Below, in pieces: positions 43,185 through 52,508 of a stretch of 64,000 nt of DNA. How positions within the stretch are numbered: position 1 is the stretch's first letter; every line of letters begins with the position of its first letter. Source of the stretch: Carboxydothermus hydrogenoformans Z-2901 (GTDB lineage: Bacteria > Bacillota > Z-2901 > Carboxydothermales > Carboxydothermaceae). The DNA is taken from positions 806,001 through 870,000 of the forward strand of contig NC_007503.1 of the NCBI RefSeq assembly GCF_000012865.1. Direction: 5' to 3'. The position numbers and the translations under genes are program-made. The notes beneath the pieces were generated by a model that ran no database searches, was not told where the DNA came from, and was given only the letters and a program-made list of their open reading frames with translations.

Positions 43185-45203
43185 ATGAAAAGCTACCCTA
43201 CAGAGTTTTTAAGAAACATCGGTATCTTTGCCCACAGCGGGGCGGGCAAAACCAGTCTTACCGAAGCTTTACTTTACAATACTGGAGTATTGAAAAGAAT
43301 GGGCCGGGTGGAGGACGGAAATACTGTTTCTGATTACCACCCCGAGGAAATTAAAAGGAAGGTGACCATTCACGCTTCCCTTGTGCCCTGCGAGTGGAAC
43401 AACCATAAGTTAAACTTTATCGATACTCCGGGATATGCGGATTTTATCGGTGAGGTAAAAAGTGTTTTAAAAGTTGTAGAAGGGGCAATATTTGTGGTTT
43501 GCGCGGCGTCCGGCGTGGAGATTCAGACGGAAGTGGTCTGGAATCTTGCAGACAATGCTGGTTTGCCGCGTTTTGTGTTTATTAACAAAATAGAACGGGA
43601 AAATGCCAATTTTGAAAAAACGTTAAATCAGATCCGGGAGATTCTTTCGGCTAAAGTAGTACCCCTTCATTTACCGATTGGCGAAGGGGAAAACTTTAAA
43701 GGATATATTGATGTTTTAAAAAATAAAGCTTACTTCTTTGATGGTACCAATTTAACGGAAGGGGCTATCCCCGCCGAGTATGAAGAACGAGTTTTAGAAG
43801 CCTGGCTGCAATTAACGGAAGCTGCGGCGGAAAATGATGATGAGCTATTAATGATGTATTTGGATGGAGCGGAACTGACCCCTGAGCAGGTTGCACTGGG
43901 GCTCAAAAAAGGGGTACGGGCCGGCAAACTTTACCCGCTTTTTGTGGGCTCTGCCACAAAAAATATCGGCATTAGAGATTTATTGGATGCTTCCTGTGAA
44001 CTGCTGCCGCCTCCCCAAAAAAATTATGATCACCCGGTGGCTTATGTGTTTAAAACCTTAGCTGACCCGTATGTAGGCAGGATTAACTTTGTTAAAGTTT
44101 TGGGGGGTTCTTTAAAGCCAGAAACTACACTCTATAACTTTAAAAAAGATAAACCGGAAAAAATCGGCCATATCCTTTTTATGCGAGGCAAAGATCAAGT
44201 TCAAAGCCAGGAGGTAAATGCCGGAGATATCGCTTGCTTAATAAAGCTTTCCGAAACCGGTACCGGCGATGTTTTGAGTTTAAAAGATAAACCGGTGGAA
44301 ATTGAACCGGTAGATTATCCCACTCCTAACATGACCATTGCCATTCTCCCCAAAAGTAAAAACGATGAAGACCGCCTTTCCACTGCTCTCCATCGCGCCT
44401 TAGAGGAAGACCCCACACTTAGCCTTGAGAAAAACCTGGAAACCCGCCAGAACCTCCTTTCCGGCATGGGGGAACTCCATTTGGAAATTGTTCTCGAAGC
44501 AATTAAACGGAAGTATGGTGTTGAAGTGGTAACCGAAGAATTACGGGTGCCTTACCGGGAGACTATCCGGAAAACGGTTCAGGTGGAAGGTAAATATAAA
44601 AAGCAAACCGGTGGCCGGGGTCAGTACGGCCATGTGTGGCTTAGATTAGAACCCCTGCCGGATAAAGAGTTTGAGTTTGGTGAAGAGATTTTTGGCGGTG
44701 CCGTTCCCAAACAGTATTTTCCGGCGGTAGAAAAAGGAATTCGCGAAGCGTTAAATGAAGGAGTACTGGCCGGTTATAAAGTAATGAATGTGCGGGCGGT
44801 ACTGTACGATGGTTCGTATCACCCGGTGGACTCTTCCGAACTGGCTTTTAAGATTGCGGCCAGTCAGGCTTTCAAGAAAGGGGTTAAGGAAGCAAATCCG
44901 GTACTTTTGGAACCGGTAATGCTTGTTGAAGTGACGGTGCCGGAGCAATTTATGGGGGATGTGATCAGCGACTTTAACGGTAAACGTGGCCATGTTCTTG
45001 GCATGGAAACCCAGGGACGCTGGGCCAGGGTTAAAGCTTATGTACCGTATGCCGAGATGTTAAAATATAATATTGACTTAAAAGCGATGACCCAGGCCAG
45101 GGGCTTCTACACCATGACTTTCAGCCACTACCAGGAAGTACCTCCCAAACTACAGGAAGAAATTATAAAGAAAGCAAACTTAAATAAGAAAGAAGAAGAA
45201 TAA
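43185..45203 (+). CDS. Elongation factor G-like protein (EF-G2 type)
   Basis: 672 residues, full EF-G domain order. The GTPase motifs are G1 AHSGAGKT (canonical EF-G has AHIDAGKT), G3 DTPGYADF and G4 NKIE, where NKxD is usual; the Asp-to-Glu change is conservative but odd. Domain IV has TGGRGQYGHVWLRLEP. This fits the second EF-G paralogue of many bacteria, whose role in translation is not the main translocation. It is monocistronic with AGGAGGG before the ATG. No str-operon genes are near. Confidence 0.88.
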   Translation: MKSYPTEFLRNIGIFAHSGAGKTSLTEALLYNTGVLKRMGRVEDGNTVSDYHPEEIKRKVTIHASLVPCEWNNHKLNFIDTPGYADFIGEVKSVLKVVEGAIFVVCAASGVEIQTEVVWNLADNAGLPRFVFINKIERENANFEKTLNQIREILSAKVVPLHLPIGEGENFKGYIDVLKNKAYFFDGTNLTEGAIPAEYEERVLEAWLQLTEAAAENDDELLMMYLDGAELTPEQVALGLKKGVRAGKLYPLFVGSATKNIGIRDLLDASCELLPPPQKNYDHPVAYVFKTLADPYVGRINFVKVLGGSLKPETTLYNFKKDKPEKIGHILFMRGKDQVQSQEVNAGDIACLIKLSETGTGDVLSLKDKPVEIEPVDYPTPNMTIAILPKSKNDEDRLSTALHRALEEDPTLSLEKNLETRQNLLSGMGELHLEIVLEAIKRKYGVEVVTEELRVPYRETIRKTVQVEGKYKKQTGGRGQYGHVWLRLEPLPDKEFEFGEEIFGGAVPKQYFPAVEKGIREALNEGVLAGYKVMNVRAVLYDGSYHPVDSSELAFKIAASQAFKKGVKEANPVLLEPVMLVEVTVPEQFMGDVISDFNGKRGHVLGMETQGRWARVKAYVPYAEMLKYNIDLKAMTQARGFYTMTFSHYQEVPPKLQEEIIKKANLNKKEEE

Positions 45204-45254
45204 ACCAGTTTAGCAAATTTTTCTTGACGATTTTTCCTGATTAATGATTTAATT

Positions 45255-45284
45255 TTGTATGGCAAGATTGGTGTAAAGTACAAT
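45255..45284 (+). promoter_or_regulatory. Promoter of the c-di-GMP riboswitch transcript
   Basis: TTGTAT (45255-45260) and TACAAT (45279-45284) are 18 bases apart; transcription would begin near 45291, right at the 5' strand of the riboswitch. The -35 is imperfect. Confidence 0.55.
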
Positions 45285-45291
45285 TAAATAA

Positions 45292-45394
45292 CATTTTCCG
45301 AAAAAGGCAAACCCGGCGAAAGCCGGGGACGCAAAGCTACAGGGGCTAAAGCAGGTTGTCCTGCTATGCCAGCCAGCTGCCGAAGGTGGAAATT
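45292..45394 (+). promoter_or_regulatory. Cyclic di-GMP-I (GEMM-I) riboswitch
   Basis: The aptamer core GGCAAACC, a GAAA-capped stem (CCCGGC/GCCGGG), GGGACGCAAAGC, GGGGCTAAA and a second stem GCAGG/CCTGC closing before TATGCCAGCCAGCTGCC are in the order of the GEMM-I c-di-GMP aptamer. ATTTTCC (45292-45298) and GGTGGAAAT near 45385-45393 can close P1. A terminator follows within 10 bases. It should control the HD-GYP gene, and perhaps motAB behind it, in response to c-di-GMP. Confidence 0.93.
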
Positions 45395-45400
45395 AAAAAA

Positions 45401-45440
45401 AAAACCCTCCGCCCGACCTTACGGCAGGAGGGTTTTAGTA
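45401..45440 (+). terminator. Riboswitch-controlled terminator
   Basis: AAAACCCTCC and GGAGGGTTTT form a 10-bp stem, with GCC/GGC extending it inside the loop; TTTTAGTATTTT follows. It lies 94 bases before the HD-GYP start, so read-through is probably set by the riboswitch. The direction of the switch cannot be told by eye. A TTGAAA/TACAAT pair (45479-45505, 15-base spacing) could be a second, riboswitch-independent promoter. Confidence 0.88.
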
Positions 45441-45534
45441 TTTTCCAAAGTTCAATGAGGAAAAGTTCGAAATATCTTTTGAAAGTAAGAACTATGTTGT
45501 ACAATAAAAAAATAATGGCGATAGAGGTGGAAAT

Positions 45535-46653
45535 ATGCGTCGCATTCCCGTGGAGTATCTTATTCCCGGTCTTAAAGTTGGTTATCCGGTAATGGACGGG
45601 CAGGGGCGGATTTTAATTAATGCCGGGACTATTTTAACTTCTGTCATGATTAATCGGCTCAAAAAATTGAAATATAGCTGGCTTTACATTTACGATGGCA
45701 AGGATGATTTTACCGAAGCCTTCGTAATATCAGAAATGGTTCGACGACGGGCGTTAAATGTGGTTAACAACCTTTATCAGGATATTTTGCAGGAAAGGTA
45801 TTTTGCCATTAAAGTCGCCAATTACCGGGAGCAACTTAAAGAAATCGCAGCGGAAATGTTAGCGGAACTTTTAGATAAAAAGGGTTTTCTTTTAGACCTT
45901 TATGATATCCGGAATCTTGACGATTATACTTACTTTCATTCAGTAAATGTAGCCTTGCTTTCTATGGCCACTGCTTTAAAAGCCGGCTTTAAACACGATG
46001 AAATCATCAATTTAGGGATAAGCGGTCTTTTACACGATATCGGCAAAACCCAAGTACCATGGACCATCTTAAATAAACCGGGAAAATTGTCCCCGGAGGA
46101 AATGGAGATAATTCGCCTTCATCCGGAAAAAGGAGGGGAAATTGTTTCGCGCTATCTTAACTTCGGCAGCAGTGTGGTTCAGGGTGTAATCCAGCACCAT
46201 GAGCGGCTGGATGGCAGCGGGTATCTCCAGGGGTTAAGTGGCGATAAAATTCATAAATTTGCTAAGATAATCATGGTGGCCGATGTTTATGATGCCATGA
46301 CTTCCAAAAGAGTTTACCGCGATCCCATAGACCCCAAAGAGGTTTACGAATTTGTTTTAGCCCTTGGAGGCGGCGAATTTGACCTGAATACGGTTAAAAG
46401 TTTTGCTTCGTCTATTGCCGTTTATCCGGTGGGGGCAAAGGTTTTATTAAATAATGGCTTTGAAGGCATAGTTACCGGAACCCCGGTTGGGTTTCCTGAT
46501 CGACCGGTAATTCGGGTAATTGCCGATAATGGGCGGCCGGTAGAACCGTACTATCTTTCCCTGGCAGAAGAATATAAATTGATGGTTACGAAAATTGTTT
46601 TGTATCCCGAAGTTGCTAACGAAAGTATTGTGCAAATTTTAACGCAAAGGTGA
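45535..46653 (+). CDS. HD-GYP domain c-di-GMP phosphodiesterase
   Basis: 372 residues. A short N-terminal DUF3391-like segment (RIPVEYLIPGLKVGYPV) precedes an HD-GYP domain: HSVNVALLS, LLHDIGKTQVP (HD), HPEKGGEI, and HHERLDGSGYLQGL, where the GYP triad reads GYL. ADVYDAMTSKRVYR follows. The metal ligands look intact, so hydrolysis of c-di-GMP is expected despite the Pro-to-Leu change. The gene lies behind a c-di-GMP riboswitch, giving likely feedback control, and ahead of motAB. Confidence 0.9.
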   Translation: MRRIPVEYLIPGLKVGYPVMDGQGRILINAGTILTSVMINRLKKLKYSWLYIYDGKDDFTEAFVISEMVRRRALNVVNNLYQDILQERYFAIKVANYREQLKEIAAEMLAELLDKKGFLLDLYDIRNLDDYTYFHSVNVALLSMATALKAGFKHDEIINLGISGLLHDIGKTQVPWTILNKPGKLSPEEMEIIRLHPEKGGEIVSRYLNFGSSVVQGVIQHHERLDGSGYLQGLSGDKIHKFAKIIMVADVYDAMTSKRVYRDPIDPKEVYEFVLALGGGEFDLNTVKSFASSIAVYPVGAKVLLNNGFEGIVTGTPVGFPDRPVIRVIADNGRPVEPYYLSLAEEYKLMVTKIVLYPEVANESIVQILTQR

Positions 46654-46681
46654 CAAAAACTAACAAATATTTTAAAAAATC

Positions 46682-46690
46682 TGGTATAAT
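46682..46690 (+). promoter_or_regulatory. Extended -10 promoter before motA
   Basis: TGGTATAAT (46682-46690) is an extended -10 element, which can work without a -35; none is obvious upstream. It would give motAB expression independent of the riboswitch. Confidence 0.6.
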
Positions 46691-46733
46691 TAGGTTAAAA
46701 GACGCTTAAAAAAGATTTAAGGGGCGAGAAAAG

Positions 46734-47537
46734 ATGGAAATAATGGTGGTGTTAGGGGTAGTTATAGCTTTTACTTCACTGGTAACCGGGTTTTTAATGG
46801 AAGGCGGTACTATTTCTGCCCTGGTAGCACCTTCGGCGGCTTTAATAATTTTTGGCGGAACAATCGGTGCTAGTATCATTGCTTTTTCGACGGAAGAGGT
46901 ACTGGCGATTCCCAAGTATTTTAAAATCATGCTTTTCCAAAAGCCGTTAAACGAACTGGAAGTGGTAAAGCAAATAGTTTCCCTTGCCCAAAAAGCCCGG
47001 CGGGAAGGGTTACTGGCTCTGGAAAATGACCTGCCCAACATCAAGGATGACTTTTTACGCCGGGGTTTACAGTTAATTGTCGATGGTACCGACCCGGAAC
47101 TTTTCCGCTCGATTTTGGAAAATGAAATTTATGCCATAGCCGAAAGACACCGGGCAGGAGCCGAATTTTTTGAAGCGGCCGGTGGTTATGCTCCGACGAT
47201 GGGGATTATCGGTACGGTTATGGGACTGGTTCACGTTTTAGGGCAACTTTCTACCCCGGAAAAGCTTGGCCCGGCAATTGCGATGGCTTTTACCGCTACC
47301 CTTTACGGGGTGTCTTCGGCTAACATATTGTGGCTGCCTTTTTCGGCAAAACTAAAAAATTTAAGCAAAAAAGAACTGTTAGTGCGGGAAATGATGCTTG
47401 AAGGTTTGGTGTCATTGCAGGAAGGACATAACCCGATGCTGATTGAAGAAAAACTCCGGTCATTCTTAAAGCCTAAACTCCGGGAGCAAAGCTTAAGAGA
47501 AGGTAAGGGTGAATTAAATGAAGCGGCGTCAGCATGA
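46734..47537 (+). CDS. motA: Flagellar motor stator protein MotA
   Basis: 267 residues with four membrane helices. The conserved region APTMGIIGTVMGLVHVL covers the third helix with the functional Pro, and EEVLAIPKYF and ARREGLLALEND belong to the cytoplasmic loop that contacts FliG. With MotB it forms the ion channel that powers the flagellum. motB overlaps by 20 bases. Start codon has only a weak ribosome site (GGGGCGAG). Confidence 0.95.
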   Translation: MEIMVVLGVVIAFTSLVTGFLMEGGTISALVAPSAALIIFGGTIGASIIAFSTEEVLAIPKYFKIMLFQKPLNELEVVKQIVSLAQKARREGLLALENDLPNIKDDFLRRGLQLIVDGTDPELFRSILENEIYAIAERHRAGAEFFEAAGGYAPTMGIIGTVMGLVHVLGQLSTPEKLGPAIAMAFTATLYGVSSANILWLPFSAKLKNLSKKELLVREMMLEGLVSLQEGHNPMLIEEKLRSFLKPKLREQSLREGKGELNEAASA

Positions 47538-48318
47538 GGAAAAAAAACCAAACCACGAACGCTGGCTTATTACTTATGCGGATATGATTACTTTATTGAT
47601 GGTTTTTTTTATCGTTATGTATGCCCTTTCCAATGTTGATGCCAATAAATTTCGGGCTTTAGCCGAATCTTTAAGTAAAGCTCTTGGCGGGGGAGGAATT
47701 GTGCTTACCAATGCCGGACCGGATGTGGTTACCGGGAGCAATGCAACTGTACAGGGCAACCTGGGAAAAGCCAGCCAGGAGCAATTACCGGCGGTTGATG
47801 AAAAGGATTTGAAGGAAACGGCTAATTTAGCGCTAATTAAGGCTAAAGTTGATTCTTACATAAAAGCGAAAGGTTTAAATGCCAGTGTGACGGCTACCTT
47901 AGAAGAAAGGGGTGTGGTTATCTCCTTTAAAGATGCCATTTTATTTAAATTGGGTTCGGCGGAGCTTACGCCTCAGGCAAAGGCTATTGTGCGGCAAATT
48001 GGTGAAATTTTGTTGCCACTTCCGAACTATATCCGCATCGAGGGGCACACCGACAACCTACCGATAAACACCAGTCGATTTCCGTCCAACTGGGAACTTT
48101 CCACGGCCCGGGCAACTTCGGTTGTCCATGAATTAATTGATGGGCTTCATTTTCCGCCCTATCGTTTATCGGCAGTAGGATACGGAGAATATCGCCCTAA
48201 AGTTCCCAATACTTCAGAGCAAAACCGGCAGAAGAACCGACGGGTGGATATTGTCATTTTGAGGAGCAAGTATGAACCGGTAGAGCCAAAAAGCGGGAAA
48301 GTACCCGGACAAAATTAA
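47518..48318 (+). CDS. motB: Flagellar motor stator protein MotB
   Basis: 266 residues. The N-terminal helix [20 protein letters not shown] contains the ion-carrying Asp. A linker (about 60-120) leads to the OmpA-like peptidoglycan-binding domain with [10 protein letters not shown] and NWELSTARA. It anchors the stator to the wall. It is coupled to motA by overlap and followed closely by an MCP gene. Confidence 0.96.
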   Translation: MKRRQHEEKKPNHERWLITYADMITLLMVFFIVMYALSNVDANKFRALAESLSKALGGGGIVLTNAGPDVVTGSNATVQGNLGKASQEQLPAVDEKDLKETANLALIKAKVDSYIKAKGLNASVTATLEERGVVISFKDAILFKLGSAELTPQAKAIVRQIGEILLPLPNYIRIEGHTDNLPINTSRFPSNWELSTARATSVVHELIDGLHFPPYRLSAVGYGEYRPKVPNTSEQNRQKNRRVDIVILRSKYEPVEPKSGKVPGQN

Positions 48319-48331
48319 AGGGGGAGAATTA

Positions 48332-49900
48332 ATGGGGGGATTTAAACTGCGTTTGGGTATCAGGGCCAAGCTGTTTATCCTAACTTTTATTCTGGCTTCG
48401 ATGATGGTGATTGGGGGAACCGGTGCGGTCTTTTCTACGTACCTGGTAAACCGGAGCCATGAAAAGCAAAATAAAGAACTTTTAGGGGAACTCCAGCGGT
48501 TGGGGGAATTAAAAACGTCCCTTTTTCAATATTTCAATACTGCTAACGATTTTTTGCTTTTTCCCAACTCCCAAAGATTAGTAGAGGTGCAAAAAACCTA
48601 TCAGGAACTAAAGAATCTTTTAACAAATGCCAGAAAACTGGCTCATAGCAGCGAAGAAACGCAACAATATGATGAAATTGCAGCTATTTTAAATAAATCC
48701 CAAAATTTATTAGAAAAAAATGCCACTAATCCCAATTTCGAACAAACCCAGAACGCCATGAATATGCTCCAAACCAGTGCACGGAATATAATGCACCATT
48801 TAAACAAACTTGAAGATACTGCTAAACAAGAAGATAACAAAGCCAGGGAAAAGCTTTTAAAAATCTTTAAAATTGCAGCCGGAGCCGTGGGCGGCAGTAC
48901 CGTTTTGGCGGCAATTTTAGCAATGATTATCGGTTACTTCATTACCAACCCGATTATTGTAGCGATTCAAAAATTACGAGAAACGGTGCATAAGGTGGAA
49001 GAAGGCTGTCTTAATTGCACGGTGGATATCAAACAGGCCGATGAATTGGGAGAACTGGCAACGGATTTAAATAATATGGTGGAAAAGCTAAACAGCTTGA
49101 TTTCGACCATATCCACGGAACTCGAAAACTTGTACGGGATTTCCGATCAGGTGGCTTCGGTGGCGGAGCAGGTCTCCAGGGGAGCAACGGAACAAGCGGC
49201 TCAGGTTCAGGGAGCAACTACGGCAGTTGATGAGATCGTGCAGGGAATCCAGGAAGCTGCCAATCAAGCGGCCAATGCGGCCAGGGTTTCGGAAGAAACC
49301 ATGGCCCAGGCGCAAACCGGTGCCAAAACCGTAGACCAGTTAAGCGCCAGTATGGAAAAAATTAACCGGGAGATCAAGCGTCTGGGAAGCAATATCTCCA
49401 GGATTACCGAGTTTTTGGCGGTTATTGAGGATATTGCCGAACAAACAAGCCTTTTAGCCCTTAATGCGGCAATTGAAGCGGCTCGTGCCGGTGAACATGG
49501 TCGGGGATTTGCGGTAGTGGCGGAAAATGTTAGAAAGCTTGCGGAACGTTCGGCAAAATCCACCAAAGAAATCGAACAACTGGTTTTTGAAATTCAAAAG
49601 AGCAGTCAGGAGACCTTTGCGGCTATAAACGATGGCAATGAAATGGTGGGCAAAAATAAAGATGCTTTCAACCAGATTTTAAATGCGGTTAATTCGGTAG
49701 TGGCAATGATTGAAGAAATTGCAAAACATGGCAATGAAGTTGCTGAGCGCGCTAATCGCACCATGGAAATGATTAACTCTATTTCTGCAGTTATCCAGGA
49801 AACGGCGGCCACCACCGAAGAATTGGCGGCAACATCTCACACCCTGGTTGAGACTTCCAATAAGATTAAGTCCCAGGTAGCGTATTTTAATACCAAATAA
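48332..49900 (+). CDS. Methyl-accepting chemotaxis protein
   Basis: 522 residues: membrane helix at about 9-35, an extracellular helical sensor of about 150 residues ([10 protein letters not shown]... TAKQEDNKA; likely a four-helix bundle), a second helix (about 185-207), HAMP, and the signalling domain with the hairpin tip [20 protein letters not shown] and [15 protein letters not shown]. Ligand is unknown. It lies between motB and cheW, so it probably works with the CheA-CheW set encoded here. Confidence 0.94.
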   Translation: MGGFKLRLGIRAKLFILTFILASMMVIGGTGAVFSTYLVNRSHEKQNKELLGELQRLGELKTSLFQYFNTANDFLLFPNSQRLVEVQKTYQELKNLLTNARKLAHSSEETQQYDEIAAILNKSQNLLEKNATNPNFEQTQNAMNMLQTSARNIMHHLNKLEDTAKQEDNKAREKLLKIFKIAAGAVGGSTVLAAILAMIIGYFITNPIIVAIQKLRETVHKVEEGCLNCTVDIKQADELGELATDLNNMVEKLNSLISTISTELENLYGISDQVASVAEQVSRGATEQAAQVQGATTAVDEIVQGIQEAANQAANAARVSEETMAQAQTGAKTVDQLSASMEKINREIKRLGSNISRITEFLAVIEDIAEQTSLLALNAAIEAARAGEHGRGFAVVAENVRKLAERSAKSTKEIEQLVFEIQKSSQETFAAINDGNEMVGKNKDAFNQILNAVNSVVAMIEEIAKHGNEVAERANRTMEMINSISAVIQETAATTEELAATSHTLVETSNKIKSQVAYFNTK

Positions 49901-49923
49901 AAAGATGAGGAGGAGTTTTGAAG

Positions 49924-50394
49924 ATGGCTGAAAATTTAACGAATAAAAGTGAGGCGCAAATTGTCATTTTTACCTTAAACCAGCAGCAGTACGGCGTTGA
50001 CATTGCTCAGGTCTACGAAATCATTCGTATGACCGATATCACCAAAATTCCCAATACCCCTTACTTTGTCGAAGGAGTAATTAACCTGAGGGGAAAAATT
50101 ATCCCGGTTATTGATTTAAGGAAACGCCTGGGGATGCCGGAAGCGGAAAGAGATAAAGCTACCCGGATTATTGTAGTGGATGTTGATGGAATAACGGTGG
50201 GGATGATTGTGGACTCGGTGATGGAAGTATTTCGTTTAAACGATGTGGAAATCGAATCAACCCCTTCCATGATTAATGATATCGATTCGTCTTTTATTCA
50301 GGGGATTGCCATTAAAGACGAGCGGATGATTATCTTACTGGACTTAAACCGGGTTTTAAAAGGTGAAGAAAAAGAAGCTTTGGCAAATATGTAA
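49924..50394 (+). CDS. cheW: Chemotaxis coupling protein CheW
   Basis: 156 residues, single CheW SH3-like domain: QIVIFTLNQQQYGVDIAQVYEI, then NTPYFVEGVINLRGKIIPVIDLR. It links receptors to CheA. GAGGAGGAG precedes the ATG (49924); a TTG six bases earlier is in frame but too close to that site. Followed by cheA. Confidence 0.95.
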   Translation: MAENLTNKSEAQIVIFTLNQQQYGVDIAQVYEIIRMTDITKIPNTPYFVEGVINLRGKIIPVIDLRKRLGMPEAERDKATRIIVVDVDGITVGMIVDSVMEVFRLNDVEIESTPSMINDIDSSFIQGIAIKDERMIILLDLNRVLKGEEKEALANM

Positions 50395-50411
50395 ATTTGA
50401 GGTGAGCTAAG

Positions 50412-52508
50412 GTGTTTTCCGATGTGGAAATGGCGGTTTTTTTGGATGAATTGGAAGAAAAAATTCAGGTATTAACCGATAATTTACTCTTACTGGAACA
50501 GTCGGGGGAAGATGATCCCAAAGTTTTACAGGAGATTTTCCGGGCTGCCCATACCATTAAAGGTTCCTCGGCGGTAATGGGTTTTACCAAGATGTCTTCC
50601 CTTACCCATGAAATTGAAAATATCTTTGATAAGATGCGGAATAACGAATTAAAGCCCACTTCTTCCCTCATAAACGTTCTTTTTGAGGCTTTAGATGCCT
50701 TAAAAATTTTGAGGGATGAAATCGTGGCCGAAAATGCGGAAAATTATGACACCACCGAGATTATAGCCAAACTTAAAGAAGCGGTGGCGGGTACGGGAGC
50801 TAAATCTTCCGAAACTCAAGCTCCTAAGGGAGAGACGGCAGAATTTTCCGGGGACGAAATAGAAAAAATTAGGGAATTTGAGTTAAAAGGGTATCAGCTA
50901 TCTGAAATCAAGGTTTATCTTGATCCTGCTGCGGTAATGAAATCGGTTAGGGCATTTATCGTATTGCAGCAATTAAAGGAGCTTGGGACTGTGATCAAAA
51001 CCGTTCCTGCCGAGGAAATTTTAGTAAAAACAGAAGATTTCAACGATTTTATTGTTTATTTGGCAACAAATGAAGACGAAGACCGGCTGCAAAACATCTT
51101 ATTAACTATCCCGGAAGTAGAACGGGTAGAAATTAGCGCAAAACAGTTAGAAGATAACATAGAAGCAAGAAACGAGGAGCAAAAGGTAGAAAAAACTGAC
51201 GTACAAGATATAGTTTCGGAAAAAACAGCAACGGTGGAAAAGCCGGCGGCAGAGGTAAAAACTAAAACTTCCGCTGTAGCTCCAGCGGAGGAGAAAAAGG
51301 TAACGCAAACCGTTCGGGTGGATGTTCAAAAGCTGGACACATTAATGAACCTGGTGGGAGAACTGGTCATTGACCGGACTCGCCTTTTAAGTGTCATTGA
51401 TAAACTTTATACTCTCAGCCGGGAAAATAATGAATTAGTAGAGACCTTAGCGGAAATATCGTCCCATGTCGGACAAATTACTACCGATTTGCAGGATGTA
51501 ATTATGAAAGCCCGCATGCTGCCCATTGCTCAGGTTTTTAACCGCTTTCCACGGATGGTGCGGGATTTAGCCCAGAAGCTTAATAAAGAAGTTGAGTTTA
51601 TTATAGAAGGTAAGGAAACGGAGCTGGACCGAAACGTCATCGAAGTAATCGGGGACCCGTTAATTCATTTAATTAGAAATGCTTTGGACCATGGAATTGA
51701 GCCTCCCGAAGAACGGGAAAAGCTGGGAAAACCCAGAGCAGGACGGCTGCGTCTGGCTGCTGCTTATTTAGAAAATAATATTGTTATTACCGTTGAAGAT
51801 GACGGGCGGGGGATTGATCCTGATGCGGTTCGGAAAAAGGCGGTGGAAAAAGGCCTGATATCCGAGCGGGAAGCGGAAATGCTTTCGGATAAAGAGGCCA
51901 TTAAACTAATCTTCCGTTCGGGGCTTTCGACAGCCCAGAAGGTCAATGATATTTCCGGCCGGGGCGTTGGTATGGATATAGTGAAATCCCAGATCGAGCA
52001 GATAAACGGTGAAGTCCAGGTGGAAAGCCAGGTAGGGAAAGGGACAACGTTTACCATTCGCCTGCCCCTGACATTGGCAATTATCCGGGCTCTTTTAGTA
52101 GAGCATCAAGGGCAAATCTATGCGTTTCCCTTAAATTTTGTGCAGGAAACCTTAATTGTCGGTCAAGAAGAGCTCCGCAAGGTTTCGGATTATGATGTGA
52201 TGTTATTACGGGGCAAGGTGCTACCGCTAATTTCCCTGTCCAAGCTCTTTAATCTGCCCGAAGATCAGGAGCAAAAACAATGGTATTTTGTGGTAATCTT
52301 AGGTACCGGCAATCACCGGCTGGGCGTGATTGTCGATAACCTTTTGGGTGAACAGGAAATTGTGATTAAATCCCTGGGTGAATACCTCGGTCAGGTCAAG
52401 GGTCTATCGGGAGCTACAATCCTTGGCGATGGCCGGATCGGTCTTATCATTGATGCCCGCGGGATTTTGCAGGAGAATGAAATAGGTGAATTAAATGTCG
52501 CGGTATAA
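50412..52508 (+). CDS. cheA: Chemotaxis histidine kinase CheA
   Basis: 698 residues with the full CheA layout: HPt domain with FRAAHTIKGSSAVMGF (His47), a P2-like response-regulator-binding domain (about residues 155-245), a Glu/Lys-rich linker, the dimerisation helices (RVDVQKLDTLMNLVGELV), the ATPase domain with HLIRNALDHGIE, DDGRGIDP and GRGVGMDIVK, and a C-terminal CheW-like domain. Phosphate targets are CheB (next gene) and a CheY that is not in the window. The GTG start follows GAGGTGAG. Confidence 0.96.
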   Translation: MFSDVEMAVFLDELEEKIQVLTDNLLLLEQSGEDDPKVLQEIFRAAHTIKGSSAVMGFTKMSSLTHEIENIFDKMRNNELKPTSSLINVLFEALDALKILRDEIVAENAENYDTTEIIAKLKEAVAGTGAKSSETQAPKGETAEFSGDEIEKIREFELKGYQLSEIKVYLDPAAVMKSVRAFIVLQQLKELGTVIKTVPAEEILVKTEDFNDFIVYLATNEDEDRLQNILLTIPEVERVEISAKQLEDNIEARNEEQKVEKTDVQDIVSEKTATVEKPAAEVKTKTSAVAPAEEKKVTQTVRVDVQKLDTLMNLVGELVIDRTRLLSVIDKLYTLSRENNELVETLAEISSHVGQITTDLQDVIMKARMLPIAQVFNRFPRMVRDLAQKLNKEVEFIIEGKETELDRNVIEVIGDPLIHLIRNALDHGIEPPEEREKLGKPRAGRLRLAAAYLENNIVITVEDDGRGIDPDAVRKKAVEKGLISEREAEMLSDKEAIKLIFRSGLSTAQKVNDISGRGVGMDIVKSQIEQINGEVQVESQVGKGTTFTIRLPLTLAIIRALLVEHQGQIYAFPLNFVQETLIVGQEELRKVSDYDVMLLRGKVLPLISLSKLFNLPEDQEQKQWYFVVILGTGNHRLGVIVDNLLGEQEIVIKSLGEYLGQVKGLSGATILGDGRIGLIIDARGILQENEIGELNVAV

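Noticed and set aside
45356-45592. Open frame of 78 codons across riboswitch and terminator
   Set aside because: It runs through the aptamer and terminator stems and overlaps the HD-GYP start in another frame; no ribosome site.
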